DNA of 64,000 bases from Paraherbaspirillum soli (GTDB lineage: Bacteria; Pseudomonadota; Gammaproteobacteria; Burkholderiales; Burkholderiaceae_D), in assembly GCF_042654985.1 (NCBI RefSeq), contig NZ_JBHSMT010000008.1, forward strand, positions 434,001 through 498,000, in the 5' to 3' direction. The notes beneath the pieces were generated by a model. It saw only the letters and a program-made list of their open reading frames with translations, had not been told where the DNA came from and did not search any database. Shown here piece after piece: positions 1-11,167 of this stretch (its first letter is position 1; each line of letters starts with the position of its first letter). The position numbers and the translations under genes are program-made.

Positions 1-14
1 TTTCCATACGTTGT

Positions 15-281
15 CTACGAGCGACCATTTATCTCGCGCACCGGTCGACATTCGCGTAAGGCGGAAAAGCGAAGCGTCTTCCGCCGTTGTGGATGTGTCA
101 ATCGCATGTGGCACATCCAATGGCGGATAACGCTGCGCTCATCCGCCCTACGAGCGATCATTTATCTCGCGTACCGGTCGACATTCGCGTAGGGCGGAAA
201 AGCGAAGTGCCTTCCGCCGTTGTGGATGCGTCAAACGCATGTGACGCATCCATTAGTGGATAACGCTATGCTCATCCGCCC
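15..281. repeat. Tandem pair of palindromic intergenic repeats
   Basis: Two consecutive units of about 133 bp (15-147 and 148-281) are nearly identical, both beginning CTACGAGCGA. Each contains the arm GGCGGAAAAGCG and, about 80 bases later, the partly complementary CTCATCCGCCC, so each unit can fold into a long imperfect hairpin. A shorter relative lies at 16493-16588 directly after symE, and a related inverted repeat at 15762-15877. No coding potential was seen in 1-430 apart from this repeat and the promoter of the next gene. Confidence 0.85.
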
Positions 282-458
282 GTGCTTGATCAGCAACACC
301 GCAAGCCTGGAGGAATGTTGGGGACGTTGAGTTTGCTTTTAGTTAGTTTTTTCCGCACGTTATCTTGTATCTCTTTGTAAGGGCAGTCAGCGCTCGCGGC
401 CGGCGCGTCGTTATAGGCTCATGCAGGCACAGTGACCTGCTGCCAAACAAAGGATGAC

Positions 459-803
459 ATGATGAAAACGCTAGCTCGCATTACCCTGTCCCTCGCCGCG
501 GTAGCCACTATCGGCGGCATGCTGACCAGCAACGCATTCGCTGCAGACAGCCAATGGCAGAAAAATCATCCGCGCCGCGAACAAGTCAACAACCGTCTGA
601 AAAACCAGAACAAGCGCATCACCAACGAAGTAAAAGAAGGCGAAATCAGCAAAGCCCAAGCGAAGCAATTACGCAGCAACGACAAAGGCATCCGCACCGA
701 AGAGCGCGCCATGGCAGCCCAGAACGGCGGCCACATCACCAAGCAGGAACAAAAAACGCTGAACCAGCAGCTGAATCAGAATAGCGCCGCGATCGGTAAA
801 TAA
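459..803 (+). CDS. Small secreted hydrophilic protein of unknown function
   Basis: I do not recognise a named family. The product has about 114 residues and starts with a clear Sec signal peptide: MMKTLAR, a hydrophobic stretch, then a likely signal-peptidase cut after SNAFA. The mature part is about 80 residues, rich in Gln, Asn, Lys and Arg, and probably alpha-helical (NNRLKNQNKRI, ITKQEQKTLNQQLNQN). It is probably periplasmic. An open frame begins earlier at a GTG (432), but the ATG at 459 (or 462) is preferred because AAAGGA stands 6 bases before it and the signal peptide begins there. Similar short proteins occur in Burkholderiales as hypothetical proteins. The gene stands alone between two repeat blocks. 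Confidence 0.7.
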   Translation: MMKTLARITLSLAAVATIGGMLTSNAFAADSQWQKNHPRREQVNNRLKNQNKRITNEVKEGEISKAQAKQLRSNDKGIRTEERAMAAQNGGHITKQEQKTLNQQLNQNSAAIGK

Positions 804-808
804 AAACA

Positions 809-1033
809 ATTGCGGGACAGAGTTTAAGAGTCGCCCCAGCGCGACGAATTACTCTGTCCCCCAACTGACTAGACAAGAAGTTTGAAGCACCAACAAGCGA
901 TCGCAAAACGGAGTTTAAGTGACGCCGCAGCGCGACGAATTACTCTGTCCCCAACTGACTAAGCAGCAAGCGTCAAACACCTAAAAGCATTCGCAAAACA
1001 GGTTTTGAAAGTCACTGCAACGCGACGAATTAC
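809..1033. repeat. Three copies of a GGGACAGAGT palindromic repeat
   Basis: Copies lie at 809-872, 905-963 and 995-1033; a fourth is at 8313-8377. The first is bounded by the inverted ends GGGACAGAGT and TACTCTGTCCC around a core CGCAGCGCGACGAATTAC-like segment. The third copy is degenerate, and its CGACGAATTAC end runs into the stop codon of mnmE, so the repeat supplies or abuts the end of that gene. The hairpins could act as transcript ends for the gene at 459-803 and, from the other side, for mnmE. Confidence 0.85.
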
Positions 1034-2427
1034 TTGCCAATACAAAACCGCGAAAAAATCACTCCCAGCAAATCATCCGGCGTGAAGGCGCCGGTGATGC
1101 TGCTCAGGCGGTCTTGCGCCAGCCGCAGTTCTTCGGCAAACAGGTCCAGCGACTGATCGTTGACGCGGTTGTCGATGGCCGCGTGCTGGGCTGCCATATC
1201 GAGGTGATCGCGGGCGGCCTTGAGGGCGATCAGGTGGCGTTCGCGTGCCAGGTAGCGCGACTCGCCAGTTTGCTGCCAGCCGGCGATGCGCAGCAATTCC
1301 ATGCGCAGCAAGTCGATCCCGAGATGATTGACGGCGGATAGGTAAATATGGGTGGCGTCGCTCATCTCGTCGACCGCCGGCTTGTGGCCGGACTGGTCGA
1401 TTTTGTTCCAGATCCGGATCACCGGGGCGTTGAGCGGGAAGCGGGCGACGATCTTTTCATCCGCTAGCGACGGGCCGTGGTTGGCGTCCAGCATATGCAG
1501 GATGACATCGGCTTTGGCCACTGCGGCCCAAGTGCGCTCGATGCCGATCCGCTCTACTTCGTCGCTGGCGTCCTCGGCTTCGCGGATGCCGGCGGTGTCA
1601 ACGATGTTGAGCGGGATGCCTTCGAGCTGGATGGTTTCGGTGACTTTGTCGCGAGTGGTGCCGGCGATCGGCGTCACGATGGCGACGTCGGAGCCTGCCA
1701 GTGCATTCAGCAATGAGGATTTGCCGACATTGGGCTGGCCGGCCAGGACGATATTCAAGCCGTCGCGCAGCAAGGCCCCCTGTGCCGCCTGACTGAACAC
1801 ATTGTCGAGCGTGCTGCGGATCGCGGCCAGCTGGCCGCGGGCGTCGGACTGTTCGAGGAAGTCGATTTCCTCTTCCGGGAAATCGAGCGTCGCTTCGACC
1901 AGCATGCGCAGATTGGTGACCTGCTCGACCAGTGCGTGGATCACTTTGGAAAACGCGCCGGACAGCGATTCCGAGGCCGATTTGGCGGCGGCTTCGGTGG
2001 ACGCCTCGATCAGGTCGGCGACCGCTTCGGCCTGGGCCAGATCCAGTTTGTCGTTGAGGAAGGCGCGTTGCGTAAATTCGCCGGGCTGGGCCAGGCGCAG
2101 GTCGATATCCTGACCGGCATCCAGGCAGCGGCTGAGCAGCATTTGCAGCACCACCGGACCGCCGTGGCCTTGCAGCTCCAGCACATCTTCGCCGGTGTAT
2201 GAATGCGGGGCCTTGAAATAAATCGCCAGCCCCTGGTCGATCACGCTGCCGTCGGCATTCTTGAATGGCAGATAGGTGGCGTGGCGCGGGATCAGTTTGG
2301 CTTCGTCTATACCGCAGACGGCCTGGATCAGCGCACCGAGATTTTTTCCGGAAATACGTACTACGCCGATACCGCCGCGCCCGGGGGCGGTGGCAATGGC
2401 TGCAATGGGGGAGGAATCGAAGGACAT
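1030..2427 (-). CDS. mnmE: tRNA modification GTPase MnmE (TrmE)
   Basis: MnmE works with MnmG to put the carboxymethylaminomethyl group on U34 of certain tRNAs. The 465-residue protein has the N-terminal folate-binding domain (IAAIATAPGRGGIGVVRISG), the helical domain, and an inserted G domain: P-loop GQPNVGKSS near 230, DTAG near 277 and NKID near 341. It ends with the conserved FCIGK, whose Cys is needed for the modification. The open frame extends 21 codons upstream, but the ATG at 2427 is chosen because the conserved N-terminus begins there and GGAGG-like bases are nearby. It lies downstream of yidC, separated by a strong terminator, so it probably has its own promoter or depends on read-through. 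Confidence 0.97.
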   Translation of the reverse strand: MSFDSSPIAAIATAPGRGGIGVVRISGKNLGALIQAVCGIDEAKLIPRHATYLPFKNADGSVIDQGLAIYFKAPHSYTGEDVLELQGHGGPVVLQMLLSRCLDAGQDIDLRLAQPGEFTQRAFLNDKLDLAQAEAVADLIEASTEAAAKSASESLSGAFSKVIHALVEQVTNLRMLVEATLDFPEEEIDFLEQSDARGQLAAIRSTLDNVFSQAAQGALLRDGLNIVLAGQPNVGKSSLLNALAGSDVAIVTPIAGTTRDKVTETIQLEGIPLNIVDTAGIREAEDASDEVERIGIERTWAAVAKADVILHMLDANHGPSLADEKIVARFPLNAPVIRIWNKIDQSGHKPAVDEMSDATHIYLSAVNHLGIDLLRMELLRIAGWQQTGESRYLARERHLIALKAARDHLDMAAQHAAIDNRVNDQSLDLFAEELRLAQDRLSSITGAFTPDDLLGVIFSRFCIGK

Positions 2428-2464
2428 GGGGGTGATTTTACGATTGTTGTTGAGCGACGAAAAC

Positions 2465-2501
2465 AAAAAAGCCCGTGAATTTTGATTCACGGGCTTTTTT
2501 T
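2465..2501 (-). terminator. Bidirectional intrinsic terminator after yidC
   Basis: A perfect 10-bp stem (GCCCGTGAAT with ATTCACGGGC, loop TTTG) is flanked by an A-run on the left and a T-run on the right, so it can stop transcription on either strand. On the minus strand it follows the yidC stop codon by about 15 bases and precedes mnmE. Confidence 0.9.
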
Positions 2502-2516
2502 ACGACAAGTTGCTAC

Positions 2517-4184
2517 TTATTTTTTGCCGCCATCCATCTTGCGGGTGATCACATATTGCTGGGCGATCGACAACACGTTGTTGGTGACCCAGTACAGCAC
2601 CAGTCCGGACGGGAAGAAGAAGAACATGACCGAGAAAATCAGTGGCATGAACATCATCACCTTGGCCTGCATCGGGTCCGGCGGGGTCGGGTTGAGCTTG
2701 GTCTGGATGAACATCGACACCGCCATCACGACCGGCAGGATGTAGAACGGATCCGGTGCTGCCAGATCGTGGATCCAGCCGAGCCACGGGGCGTTGCGGA
2801 TTTCGACGCTGGCCAGCAAGACCCAGTACAGCGAGATGAAGACCGGGATCTGCACCACGATCGGCAGGCAGCCGCCGAGCGGGTTGATTTTTTCGGTTTT
2901 GTACAGCGTCATCATGGCCTGATTCATTTTTTGCGGATCGGCTTTGAAGCGCTCGCGAATCTCGGTCATCTTCGGCGTGACTTTTTTCATCTTGGCCATG
3001 CTGCGATAGCTGGCCGCCGACAACGGGAAGAAAGCCAGTTTGATCAGCACCGTCAACGCGATGATGGTCCAGCCCCAGTTGCCGAGGACTTTGTGTATTT
3101 GCGTCATCAGCCAGAAAATCGGCTTGGCGATGATGGTCAGCCAGCCATAGTCCTTGACCAGTTCCAGGCCGGGCGCGGTGGCTTCCAGGATAGAGGACTC
3201 TTCCGGACCGGAATACAGGCGCGCATCCATGGTGGCGCTGGCGCCCGGTGCAATCGTGCCGAGCGGCAGGATGTTGCCGACTGCATACAGGTTGGTGGCG
3301 ATTTTCTTGGTGAAAATTTCACGCGGCGCTTTGTCTTGCGGGATGAACGCCGAGACGAAGTAATGCTGGATCACTGCGAACCAGCCGTCGTCGGCCTTCA
3401 GCGCATGTTCCGCCTTGCCGTTTTCGATCTTGTCGAAAGCGAATTTCTGGAACTTGTTGGCTTCGGTATACACCGAGGCACCGGTGAAGGTATTGACGAA
3501 ACGTTGCTCGCCTTCCGGCTTGTTGCCGTCACGTACCAGTTGCAGGTACAGCGATGGCGCAATCGGTGCGGCGCTGGCGTTGGTGACGGTGTGCTTGACG
3601 TCGATGGTGTAATCGCCGCGCTTGAAGGTAAAGGTTTTGGTCAGCTTGACGCCGCCCTGCTCCGATTCCAGCACCAGTTGCACCTGGTTGCCGCTATCGA
3701 GCGCACGGGCGCCTGGCAAGGCGACGAACGGCGATTTGTGATTCGGGAACGGGCCGCCGATCAGGCCGGTTTCGGCCAGATAAGTACGGTTGGCGCTGGA
3801 GTCGAACAACACCAGGTTCTTGGTCGGATCGACCGTGTCCTTGTGTTTCAGCAGTTCCAGGCGCTTCAGTTCGCCGCCGATGGTGTCGATGTCGGCCTTC
3901 AGGACGTCTGTTGTGACGGTGACGATTTCACCTTTGATCGCGGTAGCGGCGGCCGGCACGGCATGCGCGTCGGCGCTGCCAGCTGCAGCCGGCGTGGCTT
4001 GCGGTACATCGGTGCTGGCGCCGGTGGCGCTGGCGCTGGCGGCAGGGCCGGTCGCGATCGGTGCGGTCTGGGTTGCGCCCGGGAAGAACAGCGACGGCTG
4101 GCCGTTATGACGTTGCCATTGATCCCACAGGAACAATAGCGACACCGAAAAGACAACCCACAGGACGGTACGTTTGATATCCAT
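2517..4184 (-). CDS. yidC: Membrane protein insertase YidC
   Basis: YidC inserts and folds inner-membrane proteins, alone or with SecYEG. The 555-residue length fits the proteobacterial form. It begins MDIKRTVLWVVFSVSLLFLW (first membrane segment), continues with an Ala/Pro/Thr-rich linker and a large periplasmic domain, and ends with the conserved five-helix insertase region (GNWGWTIIALTVLIKLAFFPLS, then MFMPLIFSVMFFFFPSGLVLYW). The ATG at 4184 is preferred over the in-frame start at 4199 because MDIKRT is the typical N-terminus. It follows yidD by 19 bases in the rpmH-rnpA-yidD-yidC operon. Confidence 0.97.
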   Translation of the reverse strand: MDIKRTVLWVVFSVSLLFLWDQWQRHNGQPSLFFPGATQTAPIATGPAASASATGASTDVPQATPAAAGSADAHAVPAAATAIKGEIVTVTTDVLKADIDTIGGELKRLELLKHKDTVDPTKNLVLFDSSANRTYLAETGLIGGPFPNHKSPFVALPGARALDSGNQVQLVLESEQGGVKLTKTFTFKRGDYTIDVKHTVTNASAAPIAPSLYLQLVRDGNKPEGEQRFVNTFTGASVYTEANKFQKFAFDKIENGKAEHALKADDGWFAVIQHYFVSAFIPQDKAPREIFTKKIATNLYAVGNILPLGTIAPGASATMDARLYSGPEESSILEATAPGLELVKDYGWLTIIAKPIFWLMTQIHKVLGNWGWTIIALTVLIKLAFFPLSAASYRSMAKMKKVTPKMTEIRERFKADPQKMNQAMMTLYKTEKINPLGGCLPIVVQIPVFISLYWVLLASVEIRNAPWLGWIHDLAAPDPFYILPVVMAVSMFIQTKLNPTPPDPMQAKVMMFMPLIFSVMFFFFPSGLVLYWVTNNVLSIAQQYVITRKMDGGKK

Positions 4185-4203
4185 AAGAGTACTTATCAAT
4201 GAT

Positions 4204-4503
4204 TCAGGAATGGCTGCAACCGCATGATCGGGAAGCCGATGTTGCGGATTTGGTTGCAGAGGGGTTTGCTGAAGGAGTTAAAGAAATAGGATGAGGCGGA
4301 ACCGGATCAAGCCCGCCGGCATGCCATGGGTGGCATTTGCACAGCCGAACGCCAGCCAGCAAGCTGCCCTTCAAGGCGCCATGCGTGCGGATTGCTTCGG
4401 CCGCGTAATCGGAACAGCTGGGATAAAAACGGCAATTCTGGCCCAGAAACGGGCTGATTCCCAGTTTATAAAGCCGCAACAGGAACAGTAGAGACATTTT
4501 CAT
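4204..4503 (-). CDS. yidD: Membrane protein insertion efficiency factor YidD
   Basis: YidD is a small amphipathic membrane-associated protein that helps YidC-dependent insertion. The 99-residue product shows the family core: LYKLGISPFLGQNCRFYPSC, then SDYAAEAI and the CKCHPWHAGGLDPVP block with conserved cysteines. The tail after DPVP, about 30 residues rich in Ser and Ala, is longer than in E. coli. The ATG at 4503 is supported by GGAAG 6-8 bases upstream; a longer frame starting at 4563 would overlap rnpA. It lies between rnpA and yidC as in most proteobacteria. Confidence 0.93.
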   Translation of the reverse strand: MKMSLLFLLRLYKLGISPFLGQNCRFYPSCSDYAAEAIRTHGALKGSLLAGVRLCKCHPWHAGGLDPVPPHPISLTPSANPSATKSATSASRSCGCSHS

Positions 4504-4546
4504 GACAGCTTCCTTCCCTTTCCCATGACTCCAAATGCAGGTGGAA

Positions 4547-4942
4547 TTATGAGCCACCTGCACGGCGTTGCGACGAGAACAGTTGCGTTATCTCGTTGCG
4601 CAGCTCCCGCTTCAAGCGCGCTGTGGTAGCCGGGCCTGCCTTGGTGTTTACCGATTTCGATAAACGCACAACGCAGTCGATTGGCGGCAATGGTGTCAGA
4701 CGAAACAACTCGCGCGTAACCCGTTTGACGGTATTACGCGTAACAGCCCGTGGCGCCAGCCGTTTTGCTGCAACCACGCCCAGACGGGCATGAGGCAACG
4801 CATTGCGACGGGTGTACAACACGAAATGGGCTGTCCTGAAGACGGGGCGCAAACGAAAAACGGATGAAAATTCATCCGTTTTAACGATGCGCCGTTTGCG
4901 TGAAAAATCCTCGACGCTGTTCTGTGAACGGTCGTCAGTCAC
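4547..4942 (-). CDS. rnpA: Ribonuclease P protein component
   Basis: RnpA is the protein subunit of RNase P, which matures the 5' ends of tRNAs. The 131-residue product has the basic family signature RNTVKRVTRELFR and the early motif FSRKRRIVKTDEFSSVF. Its C-terminal tail is rich in Arg and Ser. It lies 42 bases downstream of rpmH and 43 bases upstream of yidD. Confidence 0.96.
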   Translation of the reverse strand: MTDDRSQNSVEDFSRKRRIVKTDEFSSVFRLRPVFRTAHFVLYTRRNALPHARLGVVAAKRLAPRAVTRNTVKRVTRELFRLTPLPPIDCVVRLSKSVNTKAGPATTARLKRELRNEITQLFSSQRRAGGS

Positions 4943-4984
4943 GCAAGCAGCACTCGGCTTGATCGCTCAGTCCCGCAGCTTGAA

Positions 4985-5119
4985 TTAAGCTGCCAGACGT
5001 TTGCGACCTTTGGCGCGACGTGCATTGAGCACAGCGCGGCCACCGCGGGTTGCCATACGGGCGCGGAAGCCGTGAGTGCGCTTACGACGCACGACGGAAG
5101 GTTGGTAAGTACGTTTCAT
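4985..5119 (-). CDS. rpmH: 50S ribosomal protein L34
   Basis: The 44-residue product begins MKRTYQPSVVRRKRTHGF and ends GRKRLAA, which is L34, one of the last proteins to join the large ribosomal subunit. It is the first gene of the minus-strand operon and has a good sigma-70-like promoter at 5282-5311. The sequence between rpmH and dnaA also carries one DnaA box. Confidence 0.98.
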   Translation of the reverse strand: MKRTYQPSVVRRKRTHGFRARMATRGGRAVLNARRAKGRKRLAA

Positions 5120-5281
5120 TTTGGTCTCGCTTAATCAGCAAATATAAATCGGATCATCACACTCAATGCGCTGCATTTTTCCAATTCGTCGTCTGGTCTG
5201 GACCTGGCTGCCACGAAATCGGGGCAGCTGTATGGTGCAGTCAATGCGCAAATTGGCAATTCAACGAGCAGCGAACCTTGG

Positions 5282-5311
5282 ATTAGAACGCATTTTCCGC
5301 TTGTTTGTCAA
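5282..5311 (-). promoter_or_regulatory. Probable sigma-70 promoter of the rpmH operon
   Basis: Read on the minus strand, a perfect -35 box TTGACA (5306-5311) is followed after 18 bases by TCTAAT (5282-5287), five of six matches to the -10 consensus. It would give a leader of about 155-165 bases before rpmH. It is the best promoter match in the rpmH-dnaA gap for that strand. Confidence 0.7.
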
Positions 5312-5373
5312 TTACTTAGCGGCTTTTTGATTGAAAGGTTTTCGTCTTTTCTGGCGCACTAAATGCCCGCGCC

Positions 5374-5404
5374 TGTGGATAACTTTCGTCAGCAAGGGTA
5401 GAAT
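5374..5404 (+). promoter_or_regulatory. DnaA box overlapping a probable dnaA promoter
   Basis: TGTGGATAA at 5374-5382 is the exact complement of the consensus DnaA box TTATCCACA. A -10-like TAGAAT at 5399-5404 puts this box over the -35 region, an arrangement that would let DnaA repress its own gene. The -35 itself is weak. The 5120-5507 gap is a candidate part of the replication origin, but a single perfect box is few for an origin. Confidence 0.6.
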
Positions 5405-5507
5405 AGCGACTTATGTGTGGCACGCCCGGCCAGCAAAACCTGGCATCAAAGAGATCAATCAAGGGCGTAACGAACCTCATCCCGCACCCCTTCACTTAGA
5501 ACGATTC

Positions 5508-6941
5508 ATGGAAAATTTCTGGCAGAGTTGCTCCGCCCAGCTGGAGCAGGAGTTGACGCCTCAACAATTTAGCGCGTGGATAAAACCGCTTGTGCCACTC
5601 GATTTCGAAGATGGCCGGCTGCGCATTGCCGCGCCAAATCGCTTCAAGCTCGATTGGGTCAAAACGCAGTTTGCCGGCCGCATCACGTCGCTCGCGCACC
5701 AGTATTGGGAAGAGGCGATCGAGGTGTTGTTCGTGCTCGACCCGCGCAAGGGCGGACCTGTCGCGTCCAGCTCCAGCATGCCGGTTGCGCGCAACGAAGA
5801 GCGCGCCGGCGACAATCCGCCAACCAGTAACGGCGCCGGCAATGGCAACTATGGCAACAGCAATCTCGACCGCATGCCGGAAGCGCAGACCGAAGCGCCG
5901 CCGGCAAATGCCCGGCGCGATCAGTCGCGCATCAATACCGCGTTGAGTTTCGACAGTTTCGTCACCGGCAAGGCCAACCAATTGGCGCGCGCAGCGGCGA
6001 TCCAGGTCGCCAATAATCCCGGCGTTTCTTATAACCCGCTGTTCCTGTACGGCGGTGTCGGTCTCGGTAAAACCCACTTGATCCACGCCATCGGCAATCA
6101 GCTGCTGGCCGACAATCCGAACTCCAAGATTCGCTACATCCACGCAGAACAGTACGTTCGCGACGTAGTGACTGCTTACCAGCGCAAGGGTTTTGACGAT
6201 TTCAAGCGCTACTATCATTCGCTGGATTTGTTGCTGATCGACGATATCCAGTTCTTTGGCGGCAAGAGCCGCACCCAGGAAGAATTCTTTTACGCATTCG
6301 AAGCGCTGATTGCGGCAAAGAAACAAATCATCATCACCAGCGATACCTATCCGAAAGAAATCACCGGCATGGATGACCGCCTGATTTCGCGTTTCGATTC
6401 CGGCCTGACGGTAGCGATCGAACCGCCGGAACTGGAAATGCGGGTGGCGATTTTGCTGAAAAAAGCGGCCTCGGAAGGCGTCACGTTCTCAGACGACGTC
6501 GCATTCTTCGTCGCCAAACACCTGCGCTCCAACGTCCGCGAGCTCGAAGGCGCATTGCGCAAGATCCTCGCCTACTCGCGTTTTCATGGCAAAGACATCA
6601 CGATTGATGTTGTCAAGGATGCACTGAAAGATCTGTTGTCGGTCCAGAACCGCCAGATTTCGGTCGAAAACATCCAGAAGACCGTGGCCGATTTCTTCAA
6701 TATCAAAGTGGCCGATATGTATTCGAAGAAGCGGCCGGCCAATATCGCCCGGCCGCGCCAGATCGCGATGTACCTGGCCAAGGAATTGACGCAAAAGAGT
6801 TTGCCGGAAATCGGCGAGTTGTTCGGCGGCCGCGACCATACGACGGTGTTGCACGCAGTCCGCAAGATCGCCGCCGATCGCGCCAAGAACCCGGAATGCA
6901 ATCACGAGTTGCATGTGCTGGAACAAACCCTGAAAGGTTAA
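5508..6941 (+). CDS. dnaA: Chromosomal replication initiator DnaA
   Basis: DnaA binds DnaA boxes and opens the origin. The 477-residue protein has domain I (MENFWQSCSAQLEQELTPQQ), a Gly/Asn/Pro-rich linker from about 80 to 135, an AAA+ domain with Walker A GGVGLGKTH (182-190) and Walker B LLLIDDIQF (241-249), and a C-terminal helix-turn-helix with the signature GRDHTTVLHAVRKI. The open frame begins at 5331, but the ATG at 5508 is chosen because domain I starts there. It heads the dnaA-dnaN-gyrB series and is divergent from rpmH. Confidence 0.98.
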   Translation: MENFWQSCSAQLEQELTPQQFSAWIKPLVPLDFEDGRLRIAAPNRFKLDWVKTQFAGRITSLAHQYWEEAIEVLFVLDPRKGGPVASSSSMPVARNEERAGDNPPTSNGAGNGNYGNSNLDRMPEAQTEAPPANARRDQSRINTALSFDSFVTGKANQLARAAAIQVANNPGVSYNPLFLYGGVGLGKTHLIHAIGNQLLADNPNSKIRYIHAEQYVRDVVTAYQRKGFDDFKRYYHSLDLLLIDDIQFFGGKSRTQEEFFYAFEALIAAKKQIIITSDTYPKEITGMDDRLISRFDSGLTVAIEPPELEMRVAILLKKAASEGVTFSDDVAFFVAKHLRSNVRELEGALRKILAYSRFHGKDITIDVVKDALKDLLSVQNRQISVENIQKTVADFFNIKVADMYSKKRPANIARPRQIAMYLAKELTQKSLPEIGELFGGRDHTTVLHAVRKIAADRAKNPECNHELHVLEQTLKG

Positions 6942-7198
6942 ATCCCGGTGAGTACACACTGCCTGCGAGCCTGTGGATAACCGGCAATTCAGGCAACGGG
7001 AAAAAAACAATCAGGGTGTGGTTTTTTTGCCAGTTTGCTTAACCGGGAGCAAACCGGCAAATAGCAAGAACACCTAAAACAGCGGCAGATTTACTGCCTT
7101 TGTGAGTCGTAAGTAGCCGAATTCAGTTACATTTACAGACTGGTTCAAAGTAGTCGAAATGCAGCAATATTTGATTTTTAAATAACAAGGATATAGCT
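6942..7198 (+). promoter_or_regulatory. dnaA-dnaN intergenic region with a DnaA box
   Basis: This 257-base gap contains TGTGGATAA at 6972-6980, a perfect DnaA box, followed by an A-run (about 7001-7007) and several AT-rich stretches close to dnaN. Together with the box upstream of dnaA it is a candidate part of oriC. I see only one perfect box here. The sequence just before dnaN carries its ribosome binding site (AAGGA, 8-12 bases before the ATG). Confidence 0.45.
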
Positions 7199-8305
7199 AT
7201 GCAATTGGTCAAAACCCACCGAGATACCCTTCTCCGGCCACTGCAGATTGTGAGCGGTATTGTCGAGCGTCGGCACACATTGCCGATTCTGGCCAATATC
7301 CTCATTCGCAAAGACGGCGAAAAGGTTTCTTTCCTGTCGACCGACATCGAAGTGCAAATCACCACCAATGCCAAGGTCGGCAGCGGCGATGAAGTTGCCG
7401 CCACCACGGTCGCAGCGCGCAAGCTGCTGGATATTTTGCGTGCATTGCCCGACACCGGCGAAGTCTCGCTGACCCTCAGCAACAAACGCATGACCGTGCA
7501 ATCCGGTAAATCGCGTTTTGCGCTGCAAACACTGGCTGCGGAAGAATTCCCGACCGTGGCCCAGGCCGACCATTACAACGCCACCGTCACCCTGCCGCAA
7601 AAGACGCTGAAGCATTTGTTCAACATGGTCCATTTCTCGATGGCGCAGCAGGACATCCGCTATTACCTGAACGGCTTGCTGCTGGTGCTCGACGGTAAAA
7701 ACGTGATCGCGGTCGCAACAGACGGTCACCGCCTGGCATTTTGCCAAGTCGCTGCCGAGCAGGAATTCGAACGCCAGGAAGTCATCATTCCGCGCAAGAC
7801 GATCATCGAACTGCAACGTCTGCTGGAAGAAAGCGACGAGCCGGTGCAACTCGACATCGCCAACAACCAGGTCAAGCTGTCGTTCGCCGATATCGAACTG
7901 ATCTCCAAGCTGGTCGAAGGCAAGTTCCCCGACTACACCCGCGTGGTGCCGAAGGGTTACAAAAACGATTTCACCATCAGCCGCGACCAATTGCTGCGCT
8001 CTCTGCAACGCGCCGCGATCATGACCAGCGACAAGTTCAAGGGCGTGCGTTGGGTAGTCGCACCAGGCAGCCTGAAGATCAGCTCGACTAACGCCGACCA
8101 GGAAGAAGCGATCGAAGAACTCGAAATCGACTACGGCGGCGACAGCGTCGATATCGGTTTCAACGTCACCTATTTGCTCGACGTCCTCAACAACCTGAAG
8201 GGCGACAACGTCAACATCGCTCTCGGCGATGCCAATTCGTCGGCGCTGATTACCGTGCCGGACAATGCCGACTTCAAATACGTTGTGATGCCGATGCGAA
8301 TCTAA
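7199..8305 (+). CDS. dnaN: DNA polymerase III beta subunit (sliding clamp)
   Basis: The 368-residue protein is the beta clamp, which forms a ring dimer around DNA and tethers the replicative polymerase. It begins MQLVKTHRDTLLRPLQIVSG, shows the three repeated clamp domains by length, and ends with the conserved YVVMPMRI tail, part of the partner-binding pocket. It lies between dnaA and gyrB, as in most bacteria. Confidence 0.98.
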   Translation: MQLVKTHRDTLLRPLQIVSGIVERRHTLPILANILIRKDGEKVSFLSTDIEVQITTNAKVGSGDEVAATTVAARKLLDILRALPDTGEVSLTLSNKRMTVQSGKSRFALQTLAAEEFPTVAQADHYNATVTLPQKTLKHLFNMVHFSMAQQDIRYYLNGLLLVLDGKNVIAVATDGHRLAFCQVAAEQEFERQEVIIPRKTIIELQRLLEESDEPVQLDIANNQVKLSFADIELISKLVEGKFPDYTRVVPKGYKNDFTISRDQLLRSLQRAAIMTSDKFKGVRWVVAPGSLKISSTNADQEEAIEELEIDYGGDSVDIGFNVTYLLDVLNNLKGDNVNIALGDANSSALITVPDNADFKYVVMPMRI

Positions 8306-8312
8306 TCTAGCT

Positions 8313-8377
8313 AATTGCGGGACAGAGTTTAAGAGCCACCGCAGCGTGGCGAATTACTCTCTCCCCAACTGATCAAG
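8313..8377. repeat. Fourth copy of the GGGACAGAGT repeat
   Basis: This copy lies 8 bases after the dnaN stop codon and closely matches the copy at 809-872, including GCGGGACAGAGTTTAAGAG and GGCGAATTACTCT. Its hairpin may end dnaN transcripts. The remaining 95 bases up to gyrB contain the gyrB promoter region and ribosome binding site (AGAAGG). Confidence 0.85.
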
Positions 8378-8471
8378 TCATACGGTCGATCCACCTCCTG
8401 CGGTGTTAACGCGTATCCAGTGTTCCCGAATAGTTTTCGTATTCCCGAAGTAAGTTTTTCAGAAGGTAGCC

Positions 8472-10955
<2,484 letters not shown>

Positions 10956-11041
10956 TTTTTGTGTTGTGAGTCGCAGATAGTGAAAAATTGCGACAGAAAT
11001 GCAACGTTCTACAAAACCTACGAAATTTCTCAATAGTCGCG

Positions 11042-11070
11042 AAAAAGGGTTCCTATTGGAACCCTTTTTT
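11042..11070 (+). terminator. Intrinsic terminator after gyrB
   Basis: The stem GGGTTCC / GGAACCC with loop TATT is extended by A-T pairs and followed by a run of T. It lies about 90 bases after the gyrB stop. On the minus strand the A-run also becomes a T-run, but no minus-strand gene ends just upstream of it other than the ATPase at 11168. Confidence 0.88.
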
Positions 11071-11167
11071 CTCATCTGGTCTTAAGTATGTTGATTGCCT
11101 AAGACGATGACAATCACCTTCGATAGACTAGAAGACGACGGTAGATCAACTCATTTAGTCGCAACCG

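Noticed and set aside
2475..4139. 554-codon plus-strand open frame across yidC
   Set aside because: It is the mirror of yidC codon usage on the opposite strand; the sequence is low in complexity (His, Arg, Gln, Asp) and yidC is certain.
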